A stretch of 64,000 nucleotides of DNA from Diprion similis (GCF_021155765.1 NC_060109.1:6416001-6480000), one strand, 5' to 3'. Shown: positions 10,407 to 22,554, numbered from the stretch's first letter. Notes: generated by a model from the letters alone, not told the origin. Numbers and translations: made by a program.

Positions 10407-11726
10407 TTGTTTGTTATTTGGATGTCAAAAATCGGACGAGTATACAAATTATACCAGTATTCTGATAGTGACTTGAGAAAAGCCCTTGAAAGATGCAGAA
10501 ATGGAGAGTCTTTTAGGAAAGTGGCTGCTGAAACAAATATTCCTAGATCCACACTATTTTCTAAAATCAAGGACAATATTCCGTTGCTTGCAAAGAAAGG
10601 CCCGGAAACCATATTATCAAGTGACGAAGAGAATCGTATAGAAAAATGGATTCTGGGTAAAGCTAGATTAGGCTTTCCGATGCATGCAGATGAAGTTAAA
10701 GTTGCTGTGCAAAGAGTTTTAAACGAAGCTGGGCGAGAATCTACGTTTAAAGATAATAAAACAGGTGACAAGTGGCTGACACTATTTCTCAAGAAACATT
10801 TAGAAATAAAAAAGAAACAGACTGAATTGATCTCAAAAAGTCGGGCATGTGTAACTGAAGAAAAATTAAAGAAATGGTTCAATGAAGTGAAAACTTATTT
10901 ACAGGAAAATGACTTTATTAGTGTTCTAGAGAGACCAGAAAGTATTTTTAATGGCGATGAGACTGGAATTCAATTATGTCCCAAGAGTGGTCGCCTCCTC
11001 GGACCAAGAACAGAACAAAATTTCTTTAAAATAACATCTGGTCAAGAGAAAGAAGCAGTGACTGTGTTGTGTTCATTTTCTGCTGCAAGGACTTCTCTAC
11101 CCCCAATGATAATGTTCCCACACAAGCGAATGCCAGCGCACTTGACACAATCTGTCCCAGCTGATTGGGCAATTGGACGCTCAGACTCAGGTTGGATGGT
11201 ATCGAGTACTTTTTATGAGTACATAGCAAATGTTTTCTATCCCTGGTGTGTGAAGGAAAAAGTGCAAATTCCCGTTATTTACTTTCTTGATGGACACAAA
11301 TCTCACTTATCGTTGGAATTGAGTGATTTTTGCACAAAGCATGATATTATTCTGGTTTCCCTTTTTCCAAATGCAACCCACATCATTCAACCATGTGACG
11401 TTGCAATATTCAGAGCTCTCAAGTACAAATGGCGAAAGAAAGTTCAACTTTATAAGCAAGAAACTCAAGTATCTCTCACAAAAGCAACTTTTGCTCCGTT
11501 ATTTAAGAAAGCTTTTGATCAGCTAAGCGTTGATGCAATAAAAAATGGCTTTCAAAAGTGCGGGTTATTTCCCTTTGATGCGAATGCTGTTGACTACGAT
11601 CGATGCATATCAACTCGTCGACAAAAATTGGATTCAAAAGTTGCTACTGGAGAATCAGAAGTTTTATTGGAGTATAGTGATTACTCTTCGACTAAACAAT
11701 TATTTGATAGCTTTATTGATAAATAA
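10407..11726 (+). CDS. Tigger/pogo-family (jerky-like) DDE transposase
   Basis: A 439-residue frame; the natural start is probably the ATG of MSKIGRVYK a few codons in. The N-terminus is a Psq-type helix-turn-helix (RKVAAETNIPRSTLFSKIK), followed by a CENP-B-like second DNA-binding region. The catalytic core DDE_1 has D184 (NGDETGIQ), D295 (FLDGHKSH) and D331 (QPCDVAIF), giving the DD35D spacing of this family. All catalytic residues are kept. The stop TAA at 11724 is probably premature: the same frame continues past it with KPKEFIKM and, across the LTR insertion, into LWKI, matching the layout of Tigger C-terminal tails. It cuts and pastes the element at TA sites. Confidence 0.9.
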   Translation: MFVIWMSKIGRVYKLYQYSDSDLRKALERCRNGESFRKVAAETNIPRSTLFSKIKDNIPLLAKKGPETILSSDEENRIEKWILGKARLGFPMHADEVKVAVQRVLNEAGRESTFKDNKTGDKWLTLFLKKHLEIKKKQTELISKSRACVTEEKLKKWFNEVKTYLQENDFISVLERPESIFNGDETGIQLCPKSGRLLGPRTEQNFFKITSGQEKEAVTVLCSFSAARTSLPPMIMFPHKRMPAHLTQSVPADWAIGRSDSGWMVSSTFYEYIANVFYPWCVKEKVQIPVIYFLDGHKSHLSLELSDFCTKHDIILVSLFPNATHIIQPCDVAIFRALKYKWRKKVQLYKQETQVSLTKATFAPLFKKAFDQLSVDAIKNGFQKCGLFPFDANAVDYDRCISTRRQKLDSKVATGESEVLLEYSDYSSTKQLFDSFIDK

Positions 11727-11788
11727 AAACCCAAGGAGTTCATTAAAATGAGAAATAATAATCAGAGTTGTAATGATGCAGTATACAT

Positions 11789-14229
11789 TGCGACCCGTCA
11801 ATCGATGCACGCCTACTGGGGATCGTGTCAGCAGCAAGGATGAGGACAAATGAGGCTTACGATACGTCACAAAATTAAGGAATTGTTAAATCGGTGAATC
11901 AGGCTGCAAAGTAATAATTCTCCGAAATAAACAGAAGGAAAATTTGTTGGGCGCCAGGTACGCTGTACCACGATAATCTGAAAGATAATAGGGAAAAAAG
12001 GAAAAGGGAACTCGATAGCTCAGTATTTGGCGGAGGGAAGTGGCCGGATAGTGAACGGACAACACACTTTTCTACTATAAAAATTGCCCAAAATTAAAGG
12101 TAACGAAATGTTAGTCTATTAATAAAGGACGGAAGTAGTTTTCAAAAGTCTACCTGAATCCTACACAGTCCTCGGTGAAGGATGGTAACAAACAAAGGTT
12201 AATTCCACAAACTCGATACAAGAAACGGAAATAATAACATAACTAAAATAAAACAATCTTCTCTGATCGAATTACACGGACGATAAGAAGAAACTCGTTA
12301 CAAAATAAAGATAGTAACTTAAATTGCTATAAACAATCTTCGATGAGCGAGATACAAGTAATCGTAAACTTGATACAACGCGAGAATAATAACGATAACT
12401 AAAATTGAAACACAATCTTCGATAAGTGAGATGCAAGAAAGCTTAACGGAATAAGGTACGGAATAAACAAAACGTGACAGCTGGTAACGAAAGACTCGAT
12501 ATAATACAAAGGAGTCGAAAACGAAATATACAGCGTCAGCTGTCACAAGACTAGAACTCGTCTAATTACAAAATAATGGTAACAAAAATCTTAACGTTCA
12601 ATTATGACCGGTAACGGTATTTTAAACAATACGAGATATACTACTTATTGCGCACGCGCTGAGTCTACATTAAAGAGGAGCGTACGATCGCGCGGCTCAC
12701 GTCACAACGAGGAGAAGGTACGGTGGCGTAACCACTCAGGAAGCGTCCGATTTATAACTCGACAGCTCTCGAAAAACACACTGGCGTAGCGCGACTTCGA
12801 TTCACCGCGATATTTCGATATCTCGAGCACAGCGCCACGCGGTAGCGGGAGATAGCGCGGGGACGATTCAAACAAGGACGCCACCAAGATGGCCGCAACC
12901 GACGCTATTGCGCAATATTACGCAACTGTTGCGCAAATACACAAGATACACTTTTTGACTAGCGGTAACGAGACAATAAAATCAGATACGATATTCAAAT
13001 TAACATAAACGATAGCCGAAGCAATATTTCTTCACAATAAAACAGTTAAATTACCCGAAAACACAAGAAAACTAGAATGACGCCGTCGCCACGCGGACGC
13101 GGGGAGAGGGGGCCATGCGAGGTAAAATTAACAGAAAATTCGGCAACAAAATCAGGGACGTTAATGATTAGTTAGGCTCATCGAAATGGTCATTAAATAA
13201 ATTAATAAGCCACACGAAAACTCGAGATACGGAAAGTTACGACTTAAACGGTCACCAAGACAAAAGATAAGCAATTGCGTCTCAGGGGTTCGAGCGGTAA
13301 CAAAAGCTCACTTACCAACAGAAGAAACAGGAATTACTCCCTCGTACACTAAGTAAAGAGTTCTGGCGGTTAACAACACAGACTCACAACACAAAAATAA
13401 TAAAGAAGGAAAGTACGGTAACGATACAAGGGACGAGAAAACGAAGGAACGATATAAACGATAAAAAGCAGCAAGGCAGGATAGAGAACACGTCTGATCA
13501 GATCAAGTCTAGATGCAGAAGTAAGACGTTCGGGGACTCTTCCGCGCACCGTCGTTGTTGCAGCGGCGTTGCCTGCCGAACTTCTTAGGCGGGACGTTAA
13601 GTGGCAGCACCTCCTGGGCATGATTTCTGGCAGGCCTCGCAGCACACGCAGCTTTCGCCGTGCCTAACCCCTTCGGAATGCATGGGCGGTACTTGCAGCG
13701 GTACTGAGCCGATAGAGGGCTCTTTAATGTTCCCGAGGTTGTTGGTAATCATCATGTTACGGCCGTAGACATCCCTCATGACTGACCTGGCCGATTTCAA
13801 CTTCATCGGCCCAGGGCGACGAAACAGCTGAGTGGGCATGTCGTTCAGGCGAGCAGATTCGCTCGCATTTCTCGGCTCCGTAGATGATGTTGTTAGCAGC
13901 AGCCTCGTAGCTCTCGGAAACGTATACGGGGGAGGCACGGGTACTAACTGCGAGGCGTTGAGCGACCTGCTAGGGTGGTTTCATCCTTGTAGATGTATCC
14001 TCGGAGTCGGAATGTCGGTAGCTGCTCTTTTTCCCTCCTCTCTCTCCGCCTTTATCGCTCAGGATAGCTCGGGATAGGTGGGAAGAAAGGGAAACAAAAT
14101 CGAAAGAAATTAGTTATAGTACTTAAGATTACATAAGTGACCATATCGACTGCCAATAATCCCTGCTACCTTTTCACGATAACGGGGATATCGGAGGTCA
14201 TATAACGCGGTGCAAATCGCCGTGTTACA
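11789..14229 (-). repeat. Solo LTR (2441 bp), minus orientation, inside the Tigger element
   Basis: On the minus strand it begins TGTAACACGGCG at 14229 and ends GGGTCGCA at 11789. It is flanked by a 4-bp target duplication, ACAT at 11785-11788 and 14230-14233. It has no coding potential that I trust. The motif TGGCGCCCAAC (minus strand, 11946-11956) lies about 157 bp before its end. The Tigger tail frame joins correctly when the LTR and one ACAT are removed, confirming the borders. The family is not identified beyond Gypsy-like. Confidence 0.82.
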
Positions 14230-14867
14230 ACATATTGTGGAAGATTTGTATTGATAATTTAGAGTTAGCAGAAGAAAGACAATATGAACAAGAAAACGAA
14301 AAAGAAAAAATATCTCGAGAAGACTCTCAACAGAACGTGATGGAAGATGTCTGCACGAAAGACTGCGTTAAAGAAGGAAAATCGAGTGAGAACAGTAATA
14401 ATTTTACTTTGTCGCTGGCAGGTCAAAGTGCCACTGAGGAAACTACTAGTCCAGCGATTCTAAGTCCTGAGAAGAGTATACAGGGAGTACTTACAGATGA
14501 TGACGGAAGTCTTATTGACATCCCAAATGCTTCTATAATTCTTGATGTTCCTGTGATAGATGTGAGTGATATAGATAAGTTAAAAGAAATAGGTATAATT
14601 GATCATTCTAGTTCAACAAACACTGATATTGATCAGTCAAGTGATATTGAAGTCATCCGTACTATTATTGAAACAAATTTAAATCATGAAAATCCAAAGA
14701 GTATGACTGACACGAATGATGATAAATCTAATACCTCCAAAATATCTGAACTGCATGTAATGCATGAAACTGAGAGGGATAATTTGAATGACAATGAGAA
14801 AGAAGTAATAGAGAGATGCGAAAATGTTTCTAGTCCTACTGACCTAGTCACAGAGGCTATTTTTGCA

Positions 14868-15120
14868 GAAAACAAAAATAATGATAGTAAGTTGATATCA
14901 TTAAGAATATATTCTATATTTTATTTTTTATTCATTATGATATTTTTTTAGACCCCAGGATCTTTCAAATTATGAATGACAGAAGACAAAATGAAGCCTA
15001 TTTCTTTAGAAAACAAGAATAATGATAATAAGTTGATATCATTATAAATATATTCGATTTTGAATTAATTTTCATATTTTTTTAGATTCCAGGATCGTTC
15101 AAACTAGGAATGAAAGAAAA
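14868..15120 (+). repeat. Tandem duplication of an exon-intron-exon block, period about 130 bp
   Basis: 14868-14997 and 14998-15120 align over the GAAAACAARAATAATGATA exon end, the intron with GTTGATATCATTA and a T-rich acceptor, and the following CCAGGAT exon start. In copy two the donor GT has become AT. Confidence 0.75.
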
Positions 15121-15884
15121 GGAAATGAAAATGAGCTGACCAAGCAAATCTCTTCTGAAAAAAAACTACATCTGACATAAACATCTTCTATGGCCTTCAA
15201 CCGGTTCAAGTAAAACTAAAGTTAACAAGAAAATGGAAAAACTACCATGTGTTCTCACAACTTCAGAGTGGAGAGAGTACCAATTTGAAAAGAGAAAGGA
15301 AAAGGAAAAAAAAGAATTGGAAGCACGAGGAAGAATCTTACAACGGAAAATTAAAAGAGAAGAAACTGACATAAAGAAGCAAAAACTCAAAGAAAAGAAA
15401 GAGAATTGAAAAAAGCAGAAAGAGCTAAGATGAAAGAAGAGGAAATAAAGGTGAAAGAAGAGAAAAGGAAGATGAAAGAAGAGAAAATGAAGTTGAAAGA
15501 AGAGGCAATGAAGATAAAGAAAGAGAAGGCTGAGCAAAAAGTAGCAGTAAGGGCCATTAATTTGAAAAGGAAATCAAGTTCAAAGATTGAAACAGCAGCC
15601 TCGAAGAGAAGCCCATTGCAAATTATTGATGTAAATGCAGTAGATAAAAACCCTGGTGTTGATTTGATTACAGAAAAATAAAAATCATCAACTTTAATTA
15701 TTGTTTTTAATTCATTTTCAATCCGTCCATCTACTGGGGTTTTCACATATTCACCGATTCTTTTTATTTTTACGTATTCAAACATACTGCTTGACATAAA
15801 AAAAATATCTTATTCATTTCTTGTGTTATTTTTTCGAATGATTCTGAATTTTTTTTCTTTAAAGAAACCATTATACTCTTAAGC

Positions 15885-15908
15885 GTCTATCTATTGGGCT
15901 TACTACCC
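15885..15908 (-). repeat. Right terminal inverted repeat of Tigger/pogo element
   Basis: Inverse complement of 9867-9890, followed by TA at 15909-15910. Confidence 0.92.
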
Positions 15909-15910
15909 TA

Positions 15911-17400
15911 CTTGATCCTTGCGAATCAGGGCCGCACTTGATTTGTTTGAAGGAAATGGAATACCATAGAAATATCTATCCGCGAAATACTTAGAACAAG
16001 TGAAAAACAATAAAAAGTTCAAATTAGGCGATAGTAAGTCTTTCCAATTTACAGTATCAATTGAAAGCTTGTAGTTTGACGAATTAGCTGAAGACTTTAG
16101 GCTGGTCATAATGAAGATATTCCGATCACTACTATTGCTTCTAAGGGCTAATACGGGTTGACGTCCACACACCTCGCAAGTTGACAGACGAAAGACATGA
16201 CTTCTTGAGCCTGACGGTCCAAGAGCCTTCAGTTGCAACAAGTTACAACTGTAACTAGACAATGAGGTGTGAAGGCGACTCCCTGGTGCCCAAATCTACA
16301 TGGTCAGCGTTACTCCGACTGCTTCGACGGTGTTCCGACGATGCTTAGTCTCGTCATGTACAAAAGTTATCTTGATGTAGTTTTCACACAGCCATCCATA
16401 CTGTACAATAATCGATCTATTTAAATTCGATGCTTCTAAAGTAAGTGGTTTAGCCTACTACTTACGTGACTTTTTCTAGGTGGGGTGCAAAATATTCACC
16501 ACATGAATATAAGATTCAGTGCATTTATCTTGCTGACTAACGTTGAAAGAATTCTCAAGCACTGTTGAGTGGATCGAAGGTATGCCATTTGGTTACGTTT
16601 GATTTTAAAAGAAAAATTTGAGAAGGTTCGCCGAGATGATACGTCGGCCTTAACAGATTGCTCTTTGTTATGTTATTATAAGCATCTGTTGCGTATCAAC
16701 ACAATCTAATTGATATAATTAGCCAATTCTTCAATTCTGAATCAATATATTCTTATACGGCTGGGATTTCCCTGGACGGTGGTTCCCAAGCTGTATCGAG
16801 CTATCCGGAAAGGACAGGAGTCCCACATCTGGCAATACAAAACCGCGCTGAAGGAACTGCGACCCTAAACAATAAACTTAATATCGAGCAATAAATGAAC
16901 CGTCTAAACTGTTGGAATACAGGGAAATACGCAGATAGAACGATTGATTATATTTGGTTAGATATAGTTTATTTCCATCAACACGATGTACATCCTTTGT
17001 CGATGATATGCGAGACGGAACAGGAAGTTACGTAAGGATGAGAAAGAGTGCCACGCTTTGCACTCTGGGTACATTATAGTTTTAGCCTAATGGTATAGAT
17101 GTCGCTAGTATGATGATTATACTACAACATAAACGTCGTATGGAACTTCCAGCGCGGGTTTTTCACTACTTTATTACCCCTGGGTTTTTACCAATTATCA
17201 ATAGTCAGTTGGCTGCCAGATGTAGACGCTGGCCTGACAGGAAACACATACCAAAGTATTGGAAGCTCTGGAGGAAGATTATTACACAACACTAGCTTAA
17301 TCACGTGAATTGATTCGAAAGGTGGAAGAGGGTTAGGCAGCAGTTATAAATTTAAATTCTAGTCGCTCTGTCACAGCAGCTTCTAGTTCACCTCAAGTCA
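15911..17400. other. Interval without a supported gene
   Basis: A 119-codon minus frame at 15903-16262 crosses the Tigger target site and has no recognised motif. The rest holds short frames only. The 5' LTR and leader of the BEL/Pao element should lie towards the right end, but I could not define them. Confidence 0.4.
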
Positions 17401-17403
17401 CGT

Positions 17404-18385
17404 TAACGGTCCCGCATCATAGGCTCCCCGAGATCGCGTTACCTAAATTCAATGAAAATTTGAAAGAATGGCAATCGTTTCGCGATAAACTCCGTTCACG
17501 GCGGTGATAATCCCAACATACCCGCAATTGATAAAATTCAATACTTACAATCGTCATTGACTGACAAGGCTGCCCAAGCTATCGAGGCTATCGAGACTAC
17601 CGAAGCGAACTATAACGTTGTGTGGGAAATACTCACAACGAAATACGATAATACGCGTAAGGCGATTTTACGACATTGGTCCATTCTTTACGACGTCCCT
17701 CACTTGCGAAAAGACACCCCTCAAGCACTGGCAGAATTAGTAGATACCTTCAGGCAACATTTTCGCGCGTTAAAAGCTCTTAACGAACCGGTTGAACATG
17801 GGAACAGCTGCATCATCTATCTTTTACTCTCTAAGATAGGTGAAAGTACTGAATAACAATGGGAAATCACACTCCCAGACAACAAGATGCCGTCATACAC
17901 GTCATTGGTCGACTTTTTGGAGGAACGTGCTTGCTGTACAGATTACTCATCATCAACGACGAAAGATCCATCACCAAAGCTACGACGCGAAAGGCGGAAT
18001 TTGCTAAAAAACCAGAACAAACGCGTAGTCTCGCGTTCGTAACAACTCGGTTCGGAAAAATACCGCACAGCCGAAAGCAAGCAATCAAAATAATCAAGCC
18101 ACATCTGCACCGACGGCTAGCTCTTCGGTAACGCCAGTGGTCAAGAGCTATCCGTGTCCGATATGTCGAGACACACATTTGGTGTATAAATGTAACACCT
18201 TTCTTTCGGCAATAATAGAACAATGGTGTCGTTTAGCAAAGACGGCCGGTTCATGTGAAAAATGTCTTGGCAAGGGTCACTTACTTAAGGAATGTAAGGG
18301 AGGTACCTGCCGGGTGTGTGGTCAGAAACATGATACATTCCTTCATCGGGACTCGCCAACTGCCGCGACGGCTGAATACACCTGA
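17404..18385 (+). pseudogene. BEL/Pao gag with CCHC zinc knuckles, disrupted
   Basis: The start region reads LPEIALPKFNENLKEW followed by SFRDKLRS, the DUF1759-type gag signature of BEL/Pao. A frame change near 17,505 leads into a second frame (IDKIQYLQSSLTDKAAQAIEAI) that continues to 17,856. After more damage, 18137-18385 holds Cys/His motifs CEKCLGKGHLLKEC and CRVCGQKHDTFLH, plus an upstream CPICRDTH. These bind nucleic acid in the capsid. No single open frame covers the gene. Confidence 0.82.
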
Positions 18386-18409
18386 CTACGCTCGGGATTC
18401 ATCAAATCG

Positions 18410-18979
18410 TTGTCAATCGATACTTTAACTAACGATATCATTCCTACTGCTCAACTCTATATTCAACATCGAAAAAAATCCAACGTTCCTTGTCGTGCAA
18501 TCATCGACACAGGTTCCACAGCAAACTTCATCACTAAAGCATTTGCATCCGATTTAGGGCTGCCGAGAAAGGACTGCAATATCCCAATCGGGGCACTGAA
18601 CGAACTTACAACGGTAGCCAAGAATTGGGTCACCGCAACAATCAAATCTATCAACAACTCTTATCAAAAAACTATCGAATTTCTCGTAGTCCCGAAGATT
18701 ACGTCAACCTCTCCAAATCAACAAATCAACCATCAAGCAATCAATATTTCACCGAACATTCGACTGGCCGACCCAGAATTTCACAAGCTAGCTTCAATAG
18801 AGGTGCTATTAGGGGCGGGAATGTCTCTGTCCCTTTTCTGTGTCGGTCAAATCAAATTATCAACAAAACAACAATCCGATCTCTACCTACAAAAGACTCA
18901 TTGGTTGGGTAGTTGGAAGAAACATATCTCCGTTGTCAAACAAAAGGAATATGAGATGTCACCTCACAAATCTGGATAA
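18410..18979 (+). pseudogene. BEL/Pao aspartic protease (DUF1758)
   Basis: A 189-codon open segment. CRAIIDTGSTANFITKAFA contains the catalytic DTG, followed by LGLPR and, about 100 residues on, VLLGAGMSLSLF, where the conserved Gly-Ala-Asp would be expected. Its role would be to cleave the Gag-Pol polyprotein. Part of a broken polyprotein. Confidence 0.8.
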
Positions 18980-19084
18980 CGACATTAGCAAATTCTGGGA
19001 AATTGAAGAAGTCAACAGTCAAAAGCACCTATCCAACGAAGAGGCTGCGTGCGTAGATCATTCAAGAGACAAGTAACACGCAAC

Positions 19085-20930
19085 TCGGACGGAAGGTTCG
19101 TAGTTGCCCTCCCGTTCAACGAAAAAGTGCACCAACTCGGCACATCACGCGCTATGGCTCCCAAACGTCTCATAGGCCTACCCCATCATACCGCTATCTA
19201 AGAGTCTAGTCTCACTACCAAGGTACGGGTAGTCTTTGAAGGATCAGCAGCGTCCAACACGGGAAGTTCACTCAACGATGTACTCATGGTTGGACCACTC
19301 ATTCAAGACGACCTTTCCACGCTTGTATTATGGTTCCGAATGCCAAACTACTTGATTACGGGAGATATTGAGGAAACGTTCCGACAAGTGTTAGTACGAG
19401 AAGAGGATCGTAAGTATCTCCGAATTGTATGGAGAAAAGAAGACGGATCCATCTCCACCTACGAGTTGACGACAGTCACATTCGTACTAGCTCCAGGGTC
19501 ATTTTTGGCAATTCGTTGTGTACATCAACTCGCCGATGACGAACGAGAACGTTATCCACAAGCATCAACAAGCCTGAAAAAATGACTTTATCTCGACGAT
19601 TTACTGGATGGTGCACAGACAATTGAAGAGACAACTTAGTTGAGAGATCAAATCATTGATCTTCTAAAAAGTGGTGGATACAATTTACGTCAATGTGCAT
19701 CCAACTCAACACGGGTGTTGCAAGGCCTTCTGGACTACAGCATCAACCGGCAATTGCAAGACAAAAACGACCCACATCTTAAAACTCTCGGCATGCACTG
19801 GAACTCACGTCAAGGTCAAATTATCAACACCGTCAAACCTATCGACATCCACTCATCATCTACCAAACGAATTATATTTTCCGAAATTGTTAAAATTTTC
19901 GATCCACTCGGTCTACTAAACCCCGTGATAATCACTATTAAACTATTGATGCAAGAGCTTTGGAAACTCAATCTGTACTGGGATGAATCTCTACCGTTAG
20001 ACATTCATACGAGATGGAAAACATTCGTCTCACAACTCTCCGCATTAAAATATATCTTGTTTGTGTAAAACGTGGCCTAGAAATTTTTGTGACGGCCCTG
20101 CGGGGACCGAGAGCGCTGCGATCGCAAGTACATGGAGAGGGGCGAAGTGAGAGTAGTTCGCTGCCGGCCTTATGAGAGGCAACATCTCTGCGCCAAACAT
20201 TTCAATTTCTATATAATTATATCGTTCCCTTTTTCTCATCTTAAAATAAACGTTCACGTTGATTTACCCAGTGACAATTCATATCCTGACAAGCCATATC
20301 CTAAATTTGGACGTAAAATGTTACACGAGCGACCCGTCAACGTACAGCTTCACGGGTTCTGCGACGCTAGGGAAAGGGCATACGGTGCTTGCATCTATCT
20401 ACGATCAGTGGATAAAACGGAACGTGTTCGGATCCAACTTTTTTGTCCAAAATCAAGGGTTGCACCAATCAAGACGCTGCAAACAATCCCACGTTTAGAC
20501 TTGTGTGCAGCAGTGCTATACGCTAATCTATATACAACAGTCAAATCAACTATAAATGTCGAAATAGATCAAACTATTTCGTGGTCGGATTCTGTGATTG
20601 CGTTGCATCGAATCAATACATCTTCTCAGAACCCTTGTTGCCAATCGTGTGGCTGAAATACAATCCAAATCGAAACCTTTATACTGCAGACATGCACGTA
20701 CGAAGGACAACCCTGCCGACCTGCTTTCACGAGATCTGTTACCTCAAGATTTTATACGCACGACTATCTGGAAAAAGGGCCCTCCGTGGCTAGCCAGGGG
20801 AGAAGAGGGATGGCCTGAACTACCACTACCGAATGCTAATCAAGTAAATTTGCCAGAAATACGACAGGCTACCTGCCTCACAGTAAGGGCTCCCAACGAC
20901 GATATCTTGCTACGATACTAGGTTCTAAAA
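19085..20930 (+). pseudogene. BEL/Pao reverse transcriptase and RNase H, disrupted
   Basis: RT begins around 19,120. Motifs include VRVVFEGSAASNTG then SLNDVLMVGP, the catalytic ITGDIEETFRQ, and YLDDLLDG near 19,590, reached across a stop. 19640-20049 continues through the thumb/connection region (SEIVKIFDPLGLLNPVIITIK). After the insertion, 20310-20656 has the RNase H-like VNVQLHGFCDARERAYGACIY and a final KDNPADLLSRDLLP near 20,710. Several frameshifts and stops are present. No integrase zinc finger or rve core was found to its right. Confidence 0.82.
20060..20270 (+). repeat. Probable short insertion in BEL/Pao pol, LTR-like
   Basis: The pol frame leaves at LSALKYI (about 20,055) and resumes with protein-like sequence after about 20,290. 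Between them is unrelated DNA containing TGTGACGGCCC and an AATAAA-like signal near 20,246. I could not match target duplications, so borders are approximate. Confidence 0.45.
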
Positions 20931-20969
20931 ACAATACTAGAACAATTTATCTTAAATTGAATACCCTCA

Positions 20970-21705
20970 CTTCACTAAAGTGTCGTGGGGGACACAACAG
21001 CATCTTTGATCATAGTTGGTGAAAATAAAAATATTTTTTTAGCTACCAAGGAAGGATAAGATATGAGCAGGTAAATTGTACTTATTAAAGCTTGTGACAC
21101 GTAATGTATTTGAGCTAATTGTTTCCATACAGCATTGAGACGCATCGAGTTTTTATTCCACGTGATTGAATGAATATTATCCCACGCTGTGAGAACATGT
21201 ACAATTTATATTCTCACCTTACTATTTCGCGAACTTATGCGATCAATTGAATTCTATGATTACTCTGTCGCTATAGCATTCGTAATTGATTTTCAACAAA
21301 AATGTGCCCGCCAAGTACGTAACGCTTGGAATGATGTTTCGATATCACTACACAAAACAGCGAGGTCCGACTTCACGACGTATACCTACTTACTGAGAGA
21401 TCGTAGGGTATAGGGTTTTTTCCTGATTTCACGACAGAGACTGGCCATATCCTTTGACGTCCGCAGATCCCACGATTAGACAGATAAGATGTGTATACCT
21501 TTATATCCGCGATGGACGGCGACGGTCGTCTTTCCCCTGGGAACTGCAACTCAGCAGTTCCCAGCTACGTGGAAGGCTGCTGTCGCATGTCGGTCTGCTG
21601 AAAGGCAGTCACCTCGAGACCGTGACCAAGGAATGTTATTCATATAAACTGATTAAATAAATAGTGTAAAAGTGCGACCCAAGTGTTTAATACCCCAGAC
21701 GTCAC
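20970..21705 (+). repeat. Candidate 3' LTR of the BEL/Pao element, with a stable hairpin
   Basis: Begins at TGTCGTGGGGGACAC or nearby and ends CCCCAGACGTCACAA. An AATAAA lies at about 21,656. A perfect 10-bp stem with an 8-base loop (21537-21546 with 21555-21564) sits upstream of it. No matching 5' copy was found, so the call rests on position and LTR-like ends. Confidence 0.35.
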
Positions 21706-22554
21706 AATCTAAGTTGTTCTTGAATTTTTATTGTGATTTGGTTTCGATAACTTGGCAGATTTTTTTACAATTCAGATGTTTCTGCCTAGATTTCATGACT
21801 TTTTGTCAGCATGCGGCAATAACGTTGCTGTACCCTAGTCACCAATGAATTAATAACAAGCGAATCACAATTCTTATACCTGTTGTGATGTGTAGCCTTT
21901 GCAGTTGATAACCGTATGACATATCCATCATGGGAAACCAAAAGGGTAAAGCGGCCAATCCAATTAGCGCACGATTACGTAAATAATGATAATAATCACT
22001 ACCGATAGCCACATGACCCGGTAGGATATGTCCCCAAAAAGTCTTCCGGAGACTTATACGAGGCACGCGAGCGGATGGATTAGTGACTATCATTATGCGT
22101 CTGCAGTCCGTTTTAAGATGTTACATAAAAAACCCGTATTCACCGTAGAAAAAAGGGAAATCACAGGAATCCTTGCCTGACTGTCGGAGCCGGATTGAGT
22201 CCAAACCGCAACTCACCGACCCAGCACCCGAACGACATGATCCGTGACAATATACAATATTGATTTTTTTACAAATAATGAATACATTGCGAGGTTAAAA
22301 CTATGAATGACAATTATTTCTTTGTCTACAATTTTATTTTTTCAACCACCCAACGCTACAAATATAGCTGAAATTTATTAGTCTTAGTATATGATTTCAT
22401 TTTATACAGTTTTAAATTCTTAATACTAATTTACCAATTAACAATACATGTCACTGCAGCATAGGCTTTTTCATAAGTTTACATTCAGAAATTAATCTAT
22501 TGCTATGATAAAACAACATCAAATCGCAGTAAAGATTATCATCTTTCTGTTGTA

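Larger units (their letters stand above)
11748..15681 (+). pseudogene. C-terminal tail of the Tigger transposase, split by an LTR and partly duplicated
   Basis: Codons 11748-11784 and 14234-14886 are in the same frame once the 2,445 bp of LTR plus one ACAT copy are ignored. The tail is acidic and Ser/Thr/Asp/Asn-rich. A donor GTAAGT lies at 14887 and an acceptor TTTTTTTAG ends at 14951. A diverged copy of this exon-intron-exon block follows, with a ruined donor near 15029 and an acceptor at 15084-15085; both acceptors feed the same phase (PRI.. versus SRI..). Further on, 15406-15681 encodes a Lys/Glu coiled coil that ends at 15681. Several stops interrupt the chain, so this tail is not translated as one piece from this copy. 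Confidence 0.6.
9867..15908 (+). mobile_element. Tigger/pogo-type Tc1-mariner transposon with nested solo LTR
   Basis: The element is bounded by 24-bp inverted repeats. The left end is GAGTAGTAAGCCCAATAGAT continuing to 9890, and the right end (15885-15908) is its inverse complement with two mismatches. It is flanked by TA at 9865-9866 and 15909-15910, the signature target duplication of Tc1/mariner/pogo. Six copies of a 13-bp motif CCARTAGATRGAC cluster near both ends and probably bind transposase. Removing the nested LTR and one ACAT leaves about 3.6 kb. The coding gene is one transposase with a long spliced tail. Confidence 0.9.
17404..20930 (+). mobile_element. BEL/Pao LTR retrotransposon, heavily decayed, integrase missing
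   Basis: Gag, zinc knuckles, aspartic protease, reverse transcriptase and RNase H regions follow one another with many frameshifts and stops. Recognisable coding ends near 20,920 after the KDNPADLLSRDL segment, before any integrase. A candidate 3' LTR end lies at about 21,450-21,705. An insertion of roughly 200 bp splits the pol region near 20,060-20,270. Confidence 0.85.

Noticed and set aside
11946-11956. TGGCGCCCAAC (minus) first read as the primer-binding site of an LTR element extending left
   Set aside because: ACAT duplications at 11785 and 14230 place it inside a solo LTR, and the Tigger frame rejoins when that unit is removed.
13370-14077. Frames of 81-113 codons near 13.4-14.1 kb, with several Cys residues
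   Set aside because: They fall inside the solo LTR 11789-14229; the Cys pattern is irregular and no family fits.
21839-22093. 84-codon minus frame with hydrophobic stretches, resembling a receptor fragment at first glance
   Set aside because: Too short, no conserved receptor motif, no flanking exons.
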